Translations under genes and position numbers: made by a program
Notes under the pieces: generated by a model
The model's database searches: none
What the model saw: the letters and a program-made list of their open reading frames with translations, nothing else
What the model was told of the DNA's origin: nothing
Source of the DNA: Monilinia fructicola
Lineage: Eukaryota > Ascomycota > Leotiomycetes > Helotiales > Sclerotiniaceae
Length of the DNA: 64,000 bases
NCBI GenBank assembly: GCA_008692225.1
Contig: VICG01000012.1
Span: 62,001-126,000, forward strand
Direction of reading: 5' to 3'
Shown here: positions 1-12,700 of the stretch, piece by piece
Layout of the letters: each line of letters begins with the position of its first letter
Position numbering within the stretch: the stretch's first letter is position 1

Positions 1-2097
1 GTCACCTGTAAAATTTGCCGGCGAAGATTGAATTACTTGAAGTAAGGCTTCTCCAAGTCTCAAGCGCGCATCAACATCATAATCCTCATTCCCATCCGCA
101 TAACGCTCAATAAGGTCCCTGAGGACAGCTTTAGGGTGAGCCTTTGAAAGGTCAACGAAACACCTGATTGCCCGAAGATAAACATATTCTTCGGAGTCTT
201 GAAGTAGAGAGGAGAATAATACTAGAAGCGCCGGAATATCTAGTATTGCACTATGAGTGCTGATGAGGTTTTGAATAAGTTCAACACCTTGAACCCTGAC
301 GGGAGGAGGGGATTCAACAGAGGTCAGATATGACATGGCAAGATTGTAAGTTTTTCGATCCTCAATTGCTCTACTAGGAACATTTTCGGATAGCGACCCA
401 CTTGACTCATGTATGACATGACGAAATTGTAGGACTATGAGCAGGTTTTGTGCGGTTTGTGACGACTCTGTGTTCGCTCTCCGATCATAGGTTCGGAGCG
501 ACGATTCGATTCTTTCTAAGAAAGGTTCTATTGCAGGGGTTGGCTTGAAGTTTGGTGATGTAAGGATGATGTTCAAAAGACTTAAGGCAATGGCAACAAT
601 GCCCTCTTGGTCTTCTGAATCTTCAGTTTCAGCGACAGAGTCACTCAATACTCCATCAACCAACTCCACTACCTGCTTCGAATCTTGGACCAGTTTCTCT
701 GGCATAGTATTGATCATTTCTTGTAAAACCTTTGCTTCAATAAGTTTCGTCTTGGCATCATCCTCGTCCACTGTGAATGAAGCACTTAGCACGATAGATG
801 GGGTCGTCTTAGTCTTTGCTTGTGAGAGCCATTTCTGGCATAAAGTCAAAAAGATTTGAGATATCTGAGAATCGGAATCGGGAGTATCGTTCAAAAGAAT
901 AACGAACCTTTCAACGGCTGTATTTATTTGCTCAATATCAAGAATTTGATTAGTGTTGGTATGATCTGATAGTTTCTCGATTTGAATGCCTCTTTCATCA
1001 CTCGATAGACGATAAACCCAGCTCTTTTTATTCTGGTCAGACCTTCCTTTAAATAGGATGTTTTGTAAAATTTTAGAAAGAGGGCCTTCCATGTTATTGG
1101 GTACCGTTGATGAAGAGAGCTGCAGCAGAATTTTCAACAGTTTTTCAGCAGAAATACGAGATTCTCCGGTACCATTTTCCTGTTTGAAACAAAATAATGC
1201 CCATAGTGGTAGGAGAATTGGATTAAGAAGACGTTTGGTCAGTGATGGATGTGGATGTGATGTTACCAGAGCAAGTAATCGTCGTAGAGCCCTTGCAAGA
1301 TCTTCCACTGTGACAAGAACTTCTGGCATTCCAAGAACTACTACTTCTTCACCACATAACTTTCTTTTTATGGATGAAGGAATGAGGGCTGGATCTATCG
1401 TTCCAATTATTGGTTCAACTAAAGCTTGCCATCCGGGTGCACCTAAGTGAATCAGCATGTGTGATGAAAAATAGCAATCATCTCCTCTCTACCTGGCGCC
1501 CCATAGATCTTGCGACCCAATATTCCAAAGCCAATGATATAAGAAGCTGCTTTGTCCATTTCTTTCTCGCCCTTTCCATCGAGGAGGTCAAATAATTGAG
1601 GGGCAATACCACCAAACCATTCTTCTGCTGACATGCCTTGTGGAGGTGAAGACAAAAGTCTCGATGCGGAGCTCATGGCTTCATGAGAAATATTTACTGA
1701 ACGACTACCCACCGACTCCGATGCCTTCATACTTGCATTACTCGGATGTATTGAAAAAACAAATTCAATTGTATCTTGAACACCACGCGGTCTCAGAGGA
1801 AGCCGAGCCAAGGCTTGGATCAGAGGATTTCGTAACCAAGGTTGCACCCTATTTGGTTGGACAAGAAGATTCAAAACGGGCATGAGTTTTAAGGTGGATT
1901 GACTATTGGAAAGTTAGGACTCCCCATGAAGAAATCAAAGATGTCTCGTACCCTTCAATCAACTGGTCAAATTCATGTTGTGATTGAGATCTCGTACTTT
2001 CTGGAATATCTGGATCAAATGCTGCCTTGCCGATTTGGAGAAATTTGTCAACCAAAGGTGGTTGCGTAGTCCTCTTGTTTTTGTTTTCTGACATCAT
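1..2097 (-). CDS. RTP1: RTP1/TANGO6-family protein (RNA polymerase II nuclear import factor), 3' end cut off
   Basis: Spliced CDS is complement(join(<1..1442, 1493..1902, 1952..2097)), 666 codons inside the window; the C-terminus lies beyond base 1. Intron 1 (49 bp, GTACGA..AATAG, branch CCTAAC) and intron 2 (50 bp, GTAGAG..CTTAG) keep the frame, which I read without a stop to the edge. The start is the ATG at 2095-2097. The helical, HEAT-like sequence contains a stretch close to base 150-250 (LLQDSEEYVYLRAIRCFVDL) typical of the RTP1_C1 region. In yeast this family helps RNA polymerase II assembly and transport into the nucleus. No signal peptide or membrane segment is seen. Family assignment comes from recognition of the motif, not from a search; another HEAT-repeat protein is the alternative. 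Confidence 0.75.
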
Positions 2098-2791
2098 TAC
2101 AGTACAACGGGTATCAAATCACTCCCAAATATGCAAAGTAATGTGTTATACATATACCAGATAGTATTTCTGGGGTGCAGATGTAAGTAAGTCAAGGTCC
2201 TCGTTGATCACGAATAATCTTGTCGTTTGAATCTTTGAGAAAGCTTGTAGTTTATAGAGAGTGCGATCGATACAAAAGACCGTTATATACAGATACTTGC
2301 TCCAAAATTCAGTCAGGAGATCTGATGATATTGTGACAGATGTAGTGAAAGTTGTGTTGTGGTGGATGAAAGAATGATATTTTGGAATTGGATGTTCTGA
2401 TAGTTCTATATGTGGCTTGAGTGTGGCTTGACCGTTAGTTCTAACCTTATACAGTAGTTCTAAATAGTTCTAAGTGGCGTATGCTCTGCTACGTGCATCG
2501 TGGGTTTTGATTGAATAGGATTAATATCGTGTCGTATGCACAACGCTAGCACAATCCTCTTCTCCGGGCTTAATGATTTTATATTTGTTTATATGTTATA
2601 TACAAAGGTAATTTCACTACGTCACCTACTTGTCTTTTCTCCTTTACCTCTATACATTGGTCCACTCCTTGTATATGCGCTCAATACAAAACATAACTTA
2701 CTATGTCCGTACTCAACAAGTGCCAGTGGTTGCACAGCTACCAGTTTCGTCCAAAAAGATACACCTCATGTCACAAACACACATATACCCG
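2098..2791. other. Intergenic region, 5' of RTP1-like gene and 3' of GT71 gene
   Basis: AT-rich DNA with no supported gene. It holds the RTP1-like promoter and the 3' untranslated region of the mannosyltransferase gene. Small open frames at 2536-2895 lie antisense to the GT71 coding end and look like shadows. Confidence 0.6.
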
Positions 2792-4270
2792 CTAATGTAC
2801 ACCACCAAATCCAAACCACTTCTCCTCAAATCCTTTCAGCTCCTCGTATGAGTCCCAATCTTCTACGGCAACCAAATCTCCATCATACCCCTTGAAAGTA
2901 GACATAGTCGTTATCAATCTAGGATTGACAGCTACATCTAATTTTACCCCTTCTCCTATTTTATCATTTGGTGATTCAATATTGCCATACGTTGTCCCTT
3001 CCTTAAAACTATCATGGAGAATTCTATGAACCTGAGACCAAAGTGGTCTCTCAAAATTTGAATGCTTGATCAAATTCGCATGTACAAACATCCACTTCCC
3101 AACAGGATCTGCTTGAAGCATCGTATGTCCTCCCGACTGAGGGTTTTGGGGGGATTTCGCAGCTCCAACAGCATTCGCCCTTCCTGGTCCAGTCCATGAC
3201 TTCCCAAGAAGAAGTGCAGCGGCTCGAAACGAATCTCTATCCCCCCCCATAAATCCATAAAATTCTTCGTGGTGAAGTGCGAAATACTCAATTAACCACA
3301 AGATATCCTGGTGACGTGCTCGAGATATTAATATTTGTCCAGATTCCCCCTCATATTCATTCCGACATGGTTGCCCCAATAAACGCCACATGGGATTTGT
3401 CGGATGAGATTTTGAATAATCAGGCCATAATAGAAGTCCTGTATCTCTCCATTCTCTTCCCTCAAAGAGATATTCCGGATTTCGTAGCGGATACGAATCA
3501 GTATCCAAATAAAGGATATCATCAAATGAAGATTGTTGGATGGCAGCTCCTTTTATCTGGAAATCTTTCCATCCGGACCCTTTTGATACTTCTTTTACTA
3601 CACGCATAGTTACGGTAAACCCCTTGCTACCAAAGTTGGAACTTCTGAGCTCCAAAATATCAGAGAGGAGGCTTCCGAGAGCTGGTGCAGATAATTCGGA
3701 GTTGAAATGAAATATTTCAACAGGTAATGTGCAATTGTATGACTTCAGAAGTCGAAGAGAAGTTCGCGCACGGATTAGGGCTGGGCGATCCCCCGCAGCC
3801 ATTACAATACCTCTTTTACCCTTCCTCTCATTTCCTGGTCCATTGATACTAGAAGATGATGCCGAAGCGATCTTCCCAATACTTTCAATTTGTTTCTGTC
3901 GTAAGTTTTTTATAATACCTTCACGCCAAGCATGAATCTGAGAAGAAGGGATGTCAGCCCATGTTCTTAAATTGCCGTTGACAGTATTTCGGTCAAAATT
4001 AGTTCCATTAACTGGACAAGTCTGAGAGTTCAGTGAAACAGCGTCATCATAAGAAAGAACCGGGCGTGACAGGAAATCTTCTAAAATTCCATTCAACCGT
4101 GAGATTTCTTCTTCTGATGATAATGGAGGCGTATGATAATGAAAATAATTCTGAGCCTTGTCTGGAATATAAGTCGACATCTCGCTAGGTAGGTGAAGAA
4201 TGCTAACAACCAAAGCCATGAAAACAATGGCACCAAAACTAGCGAGAACACGAGTTTGTCTCATCTTCAT
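2792..4270 (-). CDS. GT71-family alpha-mannosyltransferase (Mnn1/Mnn2-like), type II membrane protein
   Basis: Single exon, 492 aa. Residues about 11-27 form one hydrophobic segment after a basic N-terminus (MKMRQTR), the layout of a Golgi type II glycosyltransferase with a luminal catalytic domain. The nucleotide-sugar binding DxD motif is visible as LYLDTDSYPLRNPEYLFE (DTD at 256-258). The downstream stretch with WPDY, GQPCRNEYEGESGQILI and the GDRDSFR segment is characteristic of GT71. Known members transfer alpha-linked mannose from GDP-mannose to N- or O-glycans or cell-wall mannan. The start could be either of the two closely spaced Met codons (residue 1 or 3). Exact linkage cannot be told from sequence. 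Confidence 0.88.
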   Translation of the reverse strand: MKMRQTRVLASFGAIVFMALVVSILHLPSEMSTYIPDKAQNYFHYHTPPLSSEEEISRLNGILEDFLSRPVLSYDDAVSLNSQTCPVNGTNFDRNTVNGNLRTWADIPSSQIHAWREGIIKNLRQKQIESIGKIASASSSSINGPGNERKGKRGIVMAAGDRPALIRARTSLRLLKSYNCTLPVEIFHFNSELSAPALGSLLSDILELRSSNFGSKGFTVTMRVVKEVSKGSGWKDFQIKGAAIQQSSFDDILYLDTDSYPLRNPEYLFEGREWRDTGLLLWPDYSKSHPTNPMWRLLGQPCRNEYEGESGQILISRARHQDILWLIEYFALHHEEFYGFMGGDRDSFRAAALLLGKSWTGPGRANAVGAAKSPQNPQSGGHTMLQADPVGKWMFVHANLIKHSNFERPLWSQVHRILHDSFKEGTTYGNIESPNDKIGEGVKLDVAVNPRLITTMSTFKGYDGDLVAVEDWDSYEELKGFEEKWFGFGGVH

Positions 4271-6125
4271 CTTCGCTAATTAACTTTGTCAGTAACAGAA
4301 AAACCCTGGAGTGGATCTTGAATGTTCTTATAGATATGGTATAATAGAGTCTTTTCTCGAAAGAAATGAGATCATTGTACAGAGTAATAAAGTAATCGCA
4401 AATAACATACAAAAATTCAGATGAGAAATAAATCCGTTGTGATGTGTGTTGGTGGCTCAGCGTTTCAGTGACCTCAAAAGGGGGGGAATTTGCTTGGCCA
4501 TCACAATCATCCCAAAAGTAACGTTATCTGGTGGTTCAAGGCTGGTTCATATATATTTATATTTTTATAATCCCTGACTTTCCAATTAAATGAATATGGG
4601 CGCGCGGCTAAAACAGCGGACCAAGAAAACGAGCAGCAGTGGGCATAAGTAAGATTTCATTTCGAGTAGGAGAAATATTGATCCGTCAACAATTGCTTCT
4701 ATGCACTGCCTGTTGCAGCTTTTTGTTCAATAAACTCAAATGGCCACCAATGACTTTAACATCTATAAGGGTTCCTGCATTTTCGACGTAAGAATTCAAT
4801 CCGTGATGTTTCTTCCAGCATACCAACAGAAGTCTACGTCTTGCAGGCATGATCATCCTTCGATATATTCAACAATCACGTCCAGGTGGTCACAAGGATC
4901 CTCGACCGCAATTGATTGATTCTTTGCATTGGAAATCATAATAATCTTTCCGTCTTTCATTACGACGGTGGATTATGGCAATGGCTCCAACATTGCGCAT
5001 TTTCATAGAATCAAATCAATCTTGCAAAGTGACAATATCCTCGACCTCATCTGCTCCAGTAGCGTTTCTCAGTCAATTGAGGGCCTGGTTGTGGAACATC
5101 TCAATAGGCCTGGATATCATGAAGAAGGATCTCCAATGCGACGATAACAGGTTCATTGGAGCCAGGTTTTGATCCACGGAGAATGAATGTAAACGAAAAT
5201 TGCATCCCAGCTAAACTAGACATCTTTTCCCATTCGGAAAGGTTCGTTGTTCACTCATCCATGGATTACATTGATATCGCAGACGGCCTCGATACTCACA
5301 AATTGGTAAAAAAATCTGGGAGTCAGGATTCCTGACACCAAGAGATGTGCCGATATAAAATCTAGCTGTGTGTATATTGATATCTGCATGCAAAACCGTT
5401 GCTTTTCGGCGCTTCTATCTGCAGATATGCGATTAATATGATGGTATCAATGGGAATTAAATTTGAGAGCTTCTCTGGTATTTAGCAATGAATTCGATGG
5501 AATGACTAGCTAAGGTTGATATATATTATCACGGATTGTGAATCAATCACGAGAACAGTTTGCGCAAACCCAATAACGGAATTGAAACGGATACAAGAGG
5601 CATATAGAATGTCAACTCACAAATTCAAAGGGGTAAACGGTTCAGTCATCCATGGTACGCGTGACTTTCCTGCTCAGAATCTTCCTCCGATAGGTTTCCA
5701 CATGAAGCACATGGTGATATTAGCAATTTCCATATACATTTTCGGATCTTGCAGTAAGTAGAACTAGTACTCGCTGAGACCCCAGTCAAATTCTCTCTCA
5801 AATTCTCCAAGTACTGAGGTTTTCAATCGTGGAATTCTCAACCATTTTTTGTGGATTATGTAATCTTACCTACCAAGGTAGGTACTGTACTCATGCTTTC
5901 CATATAGCGACTTCCCCATCCTCGCTGCTTCTGCCAATGCACCGACACACAATGCATCGGCTCTTCTCACATCACAATTGCTCATTTATCTTCCGGCCCC
6001 ATGGCGTCTAGCTGCAGAGTTGGCGAGCAAGATATTCAAGCGATGTACCAAACTACACGATGGATAAATTACCGATATGTGAATTTAAAATCGCTCAATA
6101 TATACTGCATCTCTCATTACTGGCT
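4271..6125. other. Intergenic region with possible gene relic
   Basis: Upstream of the GT71 gene. No intact gene is supported. It contains a run of peptide-like fragments on the minus strand (listed separately) and, at 5867-5884, a near-palindromic 18-mer TACCTACCAAGGTAGGTA that recurs elsewhere in the window with one base changed. Confidence 0.5.
4686..5393 (-). pseudogene. Possible decayed protein gene, family not recognised
   Basis: Several short minus-strand reading frames follow each other and read like real protein broken by stops and frame changes. They include 5211-5393 (60 aa), 5101-5205 (beginning MQFSFTFILRGSKPGS, stopping after a predicted helix, then continuing after the stop), a stretch near 4980-5075 (NATGADEVEDIVTLQD) and 4686-4850 (containing SYVENAGTLIDVKVIGG). 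No single frame or obvious splicing joins them. I do not recognise the family. Random sequence is a serious alternative. Confidence 0.22.
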
Positions 6126-7004
6126 CTAAAAATCAAAACTTGCGTAATCCATGTACAACCGCGCCTCATCCGAAAAGTCCATATGATCCTGTGGAGATTT
6201 CACTTCCGGTGGAGAGATGATATTCTTCAACTCCCTCAAAGACTCAATGTCGTCCATCATTCCCTTGGCCAGTTTATCCCATATAATTCCATATCCTGGT
6301 TTTGCCGCCCCAGAAACATTAATAACCCTTTTATTCGTTATAATATAATCACACCCAGTATCCCACTGTTCCCCTTTAAACTCTTCATCCAGTACCTGGC
6401 ATTCATGAACCAAAGCTATCGTCTTCGTATCCTTATTCAAAGCGCCGATTGAGTAGAGCATTCCCCATTCTAAATCGAAAAATCCATGCCCCTTGCCAAA
6501 TCGAAGACCTTGGTAATTAATTGCTCCTGTGCCTGTTACCATCAGTGGTATTCGTAGCCCCTCACTTCGAATTCCATTTAATGTAATGTGACGGCCATAT
6601 CTTTCCATCCCATCCAAGTAACTGGAGACCTCCCACAACCTCTCGGGTATCTGCTGCGGACTCAGAACGAAAAACCCCCTTTTAATTCCATATGTTGTAC
6701 ATATAACAGTCTTCCCATCTTTCAGTGCTTGACATCGAAGCTCCTGAAGACAATTGTCGGGAGTTATGAATATAGTTTCCGCGGATTTATAACATGGTAA
6801 CTGGATCAACTGGCGGCCAGCATCCTTTGAACCAACGAAATCGCAAATGAATGACGAGTAATCATGGTCGAACCGGGAATCGGGAATTGCTACATAACGA
6901 AGTTCTTCCCAGACTTTTTCTCGAACTTGCGACTTATGTGAGGATGCTGGTGGTGATAAGCCAGTCTGCAGCGTGGGCGGCCGCTGTGGTTGTGAGATTG
7001 TCAT
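6126..7004 (-). CDS. 5-formyltetrahydrofolate cyclo-ligase-like (MTHFS-domain) protein
   Basis: Single exon, 292 aa. The glycine-rich segment FGKGHGFFDLEWGML (about residues 169-183) and the following HECQVLD..DTGCDYIITNKRVI block match the C-terminal half of the 5-formyltetrahydrofolate cyclo-ligase fold, where these loops bind ATP and folate. Known members convert 5-formyl-THF to 5,10-methenyl-THF. This protein is closer to the diverged MTHFS-domain-containing group than to short housekeeping MTHFS enzymes, so enzymatic activity is not certain. No targeting signal is evident; the N-terminal 25 residues are Pro/Ser-rich. Confidence 0.8.
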   Translation of the reverse strand: MTISQPQRPPTLQTGLSPPASSHKSQVREKVWEELRYVAIPDSRFDHDYSSFICDFVGSKDAGRQLIQLPCYKSAETIFITPDNCLQELRCQALKDGKTVICTTYGIKRGFFVLSPQQIPERLWEVSSYLDGMERYGRHITLNGIRSEGLRIPLMVTGTGAINYQGLRFGKGHGFFDLEWGMLYSIGALNKDTKTIALVHECQVLDEEFKGEQWDTGCDYIITNKRVINVSGAAKPGYGIIWDKLAKGMMDDIESLRELKNIISPPEVKSPQDHMDFSDEARLYMDYASFDF

Positions 7005-8078
7005 GGTAAGAGTTCGGTGAATTAGATGATGGTTGTTGCTTTACAAATTCTGCCGATGAAGTTATTAAAATTGGAAGCGGTGACGAGTGATATCAATGAA
7101 TCAGGAGTGACTAAGCCGACCTCGGGACTTTCAGATGTTGATGTAAATGCCCAGGTGGTAGAAAGCACCTTCGTGTTCTTTTTCAATACTCTGTACGTAC
7201 CTCAGGTATTTATTTATTTTGAAGAGAAAAGAAAGTATCAAATATATCGAAACGCGGTGTGAAACATAGATAATATAAATGTTTCAAAAATAGATCTGGG
7301 GAGCGAAAGCTTATAATTACTGTAAGCTCTAGGTACGGTGCGTGGCCCGAGTGATCTTACGCGTGTTATTATTATCCCAAAGCTCGGCGCAGTTGTGAGG
7401 GAAGTTTCTTCTTGATTTTTATGAGGGGGGATTTGTTTGTATGTGAAATGGAGATACTAGGTTTCCTTTCGGAAGAAGTCAAGGCTGTCTATATTAATAA
7501 TCATAGTACATTATGGTCAATTTGGGACGGAAGCTCAAATCTTCCGATGCAATTGTCAATCCCCCCTTTTTGTCCAATATAAACTTACGGAATAGGTCTC
7601 GACTCTCGAGGCATTCCGTACCCCTTTCAGACGCGCAACCGTGCCTCATACATGATGTACGGAGTACAGGTTCTGTACAGGTTGCCAAGCATTAAAGTAA
7701 TAATCTTTCTCTTCTCTTCCGTCACTAGTTGACAAGATGAAGATGTTACTCCTATTTCGTGATATGTGGCTGAAGTCCAATTGGCGACACACCACTCCAC
7801 AAATCACCTCTAATTACCATCCTTTTCCGGGCACCAAAAAGTAGGTATCGTCGAATATATATGCAATAGAAATACAAAATATATGATATGCCCATCGCTC
7901 GATTGCTCCAACAAACAAATCCTTCGGAAGTCTTCGTGGAGAGGGTCTACCGATGCACGCACAAAGGAAATTCGAGGCGTTGATAAAATCTAGAAGGTGT
8001 CTATTGTCGCGGCTCAATCTCACTTACAAACCCATTACTCCATCACATATCCTCTTATACATCAATTTCCTTAAGTGC
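7005..8078. other. Intergenic region
   Basis: Upstream of the MTHFS-like gene and downstream of the COA6-like gene. No supported gene. The palindromic 9-mer TACGGAGTA occurs at 7658-7666. Confidence 0.55.
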
Positions 8079-8530
8079 TTATGGTCGTTGTCCCGGACCT
8101 GGAGGCCCTATCTGCCCTGGCATCTCCTGTGCTCCTTCGGCCTTCAATCTCCGCAATGTCTGATCGCGCTGATATTCCATAACTCTTCGTTTCTTGAAGT
8201 ACTGGACCTACATGACAACCCAAGTCAGCCATTTCTTTTGTAGATTCTTCACAATCACCCACTGCTACTTAGCTCACAAGCAAGAGAACTTACCCAACTT
8301 GTAGCACAATTACTTTCAAACCCTCTACTTTCTACAGCGCATGCCTTTTCCGCCTTGTCCTTCTCTGTAATACTATCTATGATCTCTGCCTTGTCCAGAC
8401 ATTTGAAATAAACATCTCTGGCTTCCCAGCATCGAGATCTTTGTGTGCGATCCGGAGCTATTGGTGCACCATCTGCGCCAATTTTCGGAGGAGGTAAAGA
8501 TCCTGGAGATGAGGACGAGAACAGGCCCAT
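8079..8530 (-). CDS. COA6: COA6-like cytochrome c oxidase assembly factor (twin CX9C/CX10C)
   Basis: CDS is complement(join(8079..8207, 8294..8530)), 121 aa, with an 86-bp intron (GTAAGT..TGTAG). The cysteines stand at C34-x9-C44 and C64-x10-C75, exactly the Coa6 spacing, in the contexts RCWEARDVYFKC and CAVESRGFESNC. Coa6 proteins are mitochondrial intermembrane-space proteins imported by the Mia40 disulfide relay; they act in copper delivery to Cox2 during complex IV assembly. The length agrees with the yeast protein (about 100 aa) plus a Pro/Gly-rich tail. The N-terminus has a Pro/Ser-rich stretch and no classical presequence, as expected for Mia40 substrates. Confidence 0.9.
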
Positions 8531-9780
8531 GATGATATCCTAATTTTTCAATATGATATTGGATGAAGAGGAGGGTAGAGGTGAACTTGACTAATTTTTA
8601 TTTTAGTTTGCAATATACAATACTATGAAGAGGTTCGGGCTTACCAGAAACCAAGTTTTATCTCCAATTATGATAGAATAGTACAGTTCTTATGGTCACA
8701 CTTCACACAGCTCAATTACTTATATTATTGAACTGAGCCTACCTACCTCCCTACCTAGCACTGCCTACTAGGTAGGTACCTACAGCTCAAAATGTGAAGC
8801 TGCGTTTAAACTTCGGGGCAGAATTGAACGACATGAGATTGAACAACGTAGGCGGTGAAGGGTAAGATCTTACTAACAAAACACTAATGGCCCTATACGG
8901 GATCCTTCACGTATTTTCTCCAACTTTCACGCCGCCTCCTTTCCAACAAACTTCATTATTTCATTGGTTTAACTACAGAATTTGGTGCTTTGACATTTCT
9001 TGTTGATCATATTGATCATCTCAAACCAATTAGCCTTATAAAGCTTTGAGCTTTTGCATATCTCGGGGTCTGGCATTACCTGATGATCAATGGCATCTTC
9101 TATTCCTTGGATCTTCGAGCGTCATGGAGTCCATGTCAATAACGAGGAGAGAAACTACAGATACTTTTCTCAGATTTAAGGATTATTGAATTCTGTATTC
9201 AATCTGTACCTAGATATACTATTATAGTTTATAGTATATCTAAACTCTTACTGGTAAAGACCCGTTGAGTCAAAGTTTAGAACTTACCTCAAATTACATT
9301 ACTGTATTGGTTAGTAGTTCGTCATGATTTTTCTATGGGAAGTTGTGGGAGTGGCGATCCCTACCAAGTAGAACCCAGAATTGGAACGTTTCTTTATCTG
9401 TACAAAGCTATTGTCTATTCTCTTCCTGCTCAATACATATATTCTCAAGTCATTCAGTCAATTTCATCAAAATTTCGAAGAGAGCTTCGTGGCAAAAGCC
9501 TAATTGACTGAAAGAAGAGGATTTATTCGACGGAGGCCAGAATTTCAAAGGAAATGTACCCCGCGTCTTTAAGCTTTATTCTGCCTTTTAATCTGAGCGT
9601 GAGTTGCCCTTATCTACTTTTACACATATTTGGAATCCACTTTCCATCAGATACAGTTCAAGCCTATGTCGATATCATCAATCATATGCTAAAATATGTA
9701 TCTCAACATCAAACAGAGAACCTAAAATATTCGTTCTTGGACACATACTATCAAAGACGGCGACTACAACGTAGGATATC
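8531..9780. other. Intergenic region between divergent COA6-like and histidine kinase genes
   Basis: Shared divergent promoter region. No coding feature is supported; an open frame at 9554-9862 lies in another frame and overlaps the kinase start. A cluster of TACCTAC/GTAGGTA half-sites lies at about 8738-8785. Confidence 0.5.
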
Positions 9781-12700
9781 ATGCACAGCGGAAATGACCC
9801 CAAAGCATCTCGGTCGCCAGGTTCAACCCGAATCAATATTGACCTTCAACTATCTATATTAAGATATCTACCTACACCTGTGTTGGTATTAGACCAGGAC
9901 CGGAAAACTTTATGGATGAATTGGAAAGCAGGGGGTTTATTAGGAAACTCGAATGCTTTGACAGGCTTCGGAGGTGGCATGATAGGGAAATATCTAGATG
10001 AGCTGGGTATCACCTTGACGGCTAATAGATCATGGGCGGCGGTTCTGGGTGATGTTGAGCGTTCTCGACTTGGTGATAGCTCACGACATGATGGAGACCT
10101 CAATTTACCCAGTGGGTTAGAGGTAGTGGTGAACGATGCATTCAAGGTCAAGAATCAGAATCTTCATTTTCGGGTTTGTATCGAGTTGTTGAATGGGGAT
10201 TTTGGTATCCATTTCATTCTGTCCTTCGAATCATCGACGTGCTATGGAGAAAATGCGACCAACTCATGTTCAAAATCAGTATCGACGGAAAATGAAGATA
10301 GAAGACGCGACAGATCAACATTACGAATGAAAGAGAGGAACTTCTGTTATTTGCGGAAGGCAGTATTCGACAATGTTGATACAGCGGCATTCATCCTTAC
10401 TGCAGATGAGGGATTTTACTTGCCGAATCGCAAAACTCGAGATATTCTTGGTGATGCTATGGGAGGAAAGAATGGGTGCGATGGCACGACTTTCCGAAAC
10501 GCGCTACAAATATGGGACGAAACATACAGTCATCAATTATCGCCTGACGAATATCCCGGGACGGTATTGATAAGAACTCAACAACCTTTCACCAACTATA
10601 GATGTGGATTTATTCTTCCCACAACCGGAGACCGTATGACAACCTTGATGACTGGAGAATGTCTGTACGATGAGACGACTGGAGCCTTCCTTGGAGCGAT
10701 TTGCTGGTGTCAAGAAATTCAGGAATTTGAAGAATATTTGATCGAGAAACAACAAAATCAATTACGAAGTCACGAAACAATCTGTGATTTGATGCCGCAT
10801 CTAGTATGGACAACGACACCGGATGGGCATAGCGATTGGTATTCTAGGCGCGTAAGGATTCCCCGGAACCTTTATTCATAGTCGTACTGAGCTAACGAAT
10901 TGCGCAGTGGTACGAATTCACAGGCCTCTCAAAAGAAGAATGCCTCGGGACCGGGTATAGGCGAGTGATTCATCCAGAAGACTTATCTTTACTCGTAGAG
11001 AAATGGGCAGAGGGTCGAAGAATGGGAAAACAGTGTGAAGTTGAGGTAAGGTATCTAAGGCATGATGGTATCTACAGGTGGATGCATACGAGAGCTTGTC
11101 CACTCCTTGATGAAAATGGGAATGTTCTCAAGTGGTACGGAACGAATACAGATATAACTGATATTGTGATGTCACGAATTGAGGCCAAGAGGAACAAACA
11201 CCAAATGTTGACTGTCCTTGCTCATACCGAAGTTAATCTGTTTTGTGTGGATGAGAACAGGTCGGTTACTATGGCAGAAGGGGGGATGTTATGGGGCACA
11301 AAGACTGAAGGAGCGTGTATGAATAAGGCGAGCTTCGTTGGAAAGGACGTCATTGAACTTATGCAAAGTACACAGCCTGGAGGGGTACCAGGTCGGTCGT
11401 TTTCTTCAACCTTATACTAGCAATGATCTATCGATACTAACGTGTTTTGGATTCCCAGAGCATGAGAAGTCCATCCTAAATATACTGGCTGGAAAGGTAG
11501 AAATGACAACATGTGAAGAAAGAATTGGAGGTAGAAGTTACCGAACTCGATTAGTAGCAGATCTGGAACACAGCTGTGATGATGGCGGGCAAGTACCAAA
11601 AGTCATAGGATGCTTGGGCTTGAGTATTGATATCACGGATGTGGAAAAACGAGCGCAGTTGGAGATGGACAATACGAGGTTGATGATTGAAGAACAAGCA
11701 GCTAAAGATTCATCTCGGATGAAAAGTCAGTTTCTGGCGAATGTGAGTCTAATCATTTTGAAACAAGATTTCTAAATCATTAACACTATGTGCAAAGATG
11801 TCGCATGAGATGCGCACTCCAACGGCGGCAAGTCATCTCCTTCATATCCCTTTACTCGGGTGAAAACATGAGAATGCTAATAATTTCAGGGTGTGATTGG
11901 CATGGTGGATTTACTCGGCGAAGACACAACTTTAACGGCTTCCCAACGCGAATATGTATCTAGTATTCAACTCTCTGGACGGGCTCTTTTGACTATTGTT
12001 AACGACATCCTCGATTTTTCCAAGATCGAATCCGGCCGCCTCGACATCGAAGAAGTCCCTTTCAATCTATGTTCCACTGTTGCAGAGTTATGCAAATTGT
12101 TGAATGTCTTTGCGAATCAGAAGAATCTAAAGTTCACTTACGAAAACGATATTGAGTCAAGTCTGGAAGTTCTTGGAGATCCTGGTCGCATCAGACAAGT
12201 ACTGTCAAATCTTTTAACCAACGCTTTGAAATTTACGGAAAATGGTTCCATAACAATAAGCGCAAAAGGAAAGAGACCACCGCAATTAAATGATATCGAG
12301 AATGATAGAATTGAGGTAATTTTCGTGATTAGGGATACTGGGATTGGGATTTCGAGGACTACCTTGGATAAGTTATTCAAGCCCTTCAGCCAAGGTGACT
12401 CCTCAACGGCAAGGTTATACGGTGGGACAGGATTAGGCTTGACAATATCGAGAAACGTAGGTATCGTCTTTGAATCATCATTCAACCACCAACGTTGCAA
12501 TCTTCATCTAGCCTATTATCATACTAACACCATTAGTTGGCAACTTTAATGTCTGGGACTATAACTCTTGACTCAGAGGAAGGCATCGGGAGCACAGCCA
12601 CCTTCACCATACCATTGAAGATATCCTCCTACTGCCGCCTACCTCAACGTTCTCCAGGTCCATCCAAACTCGGGTTTTCTTTCGGTAATAACACATCCAA

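Noticed and set aside
9554..9862. 102-aa frame before the histidine kinase
   Set aside because: Different frame, overlaps the kinase start and shows no domain; likely 5' untranslated sequence.
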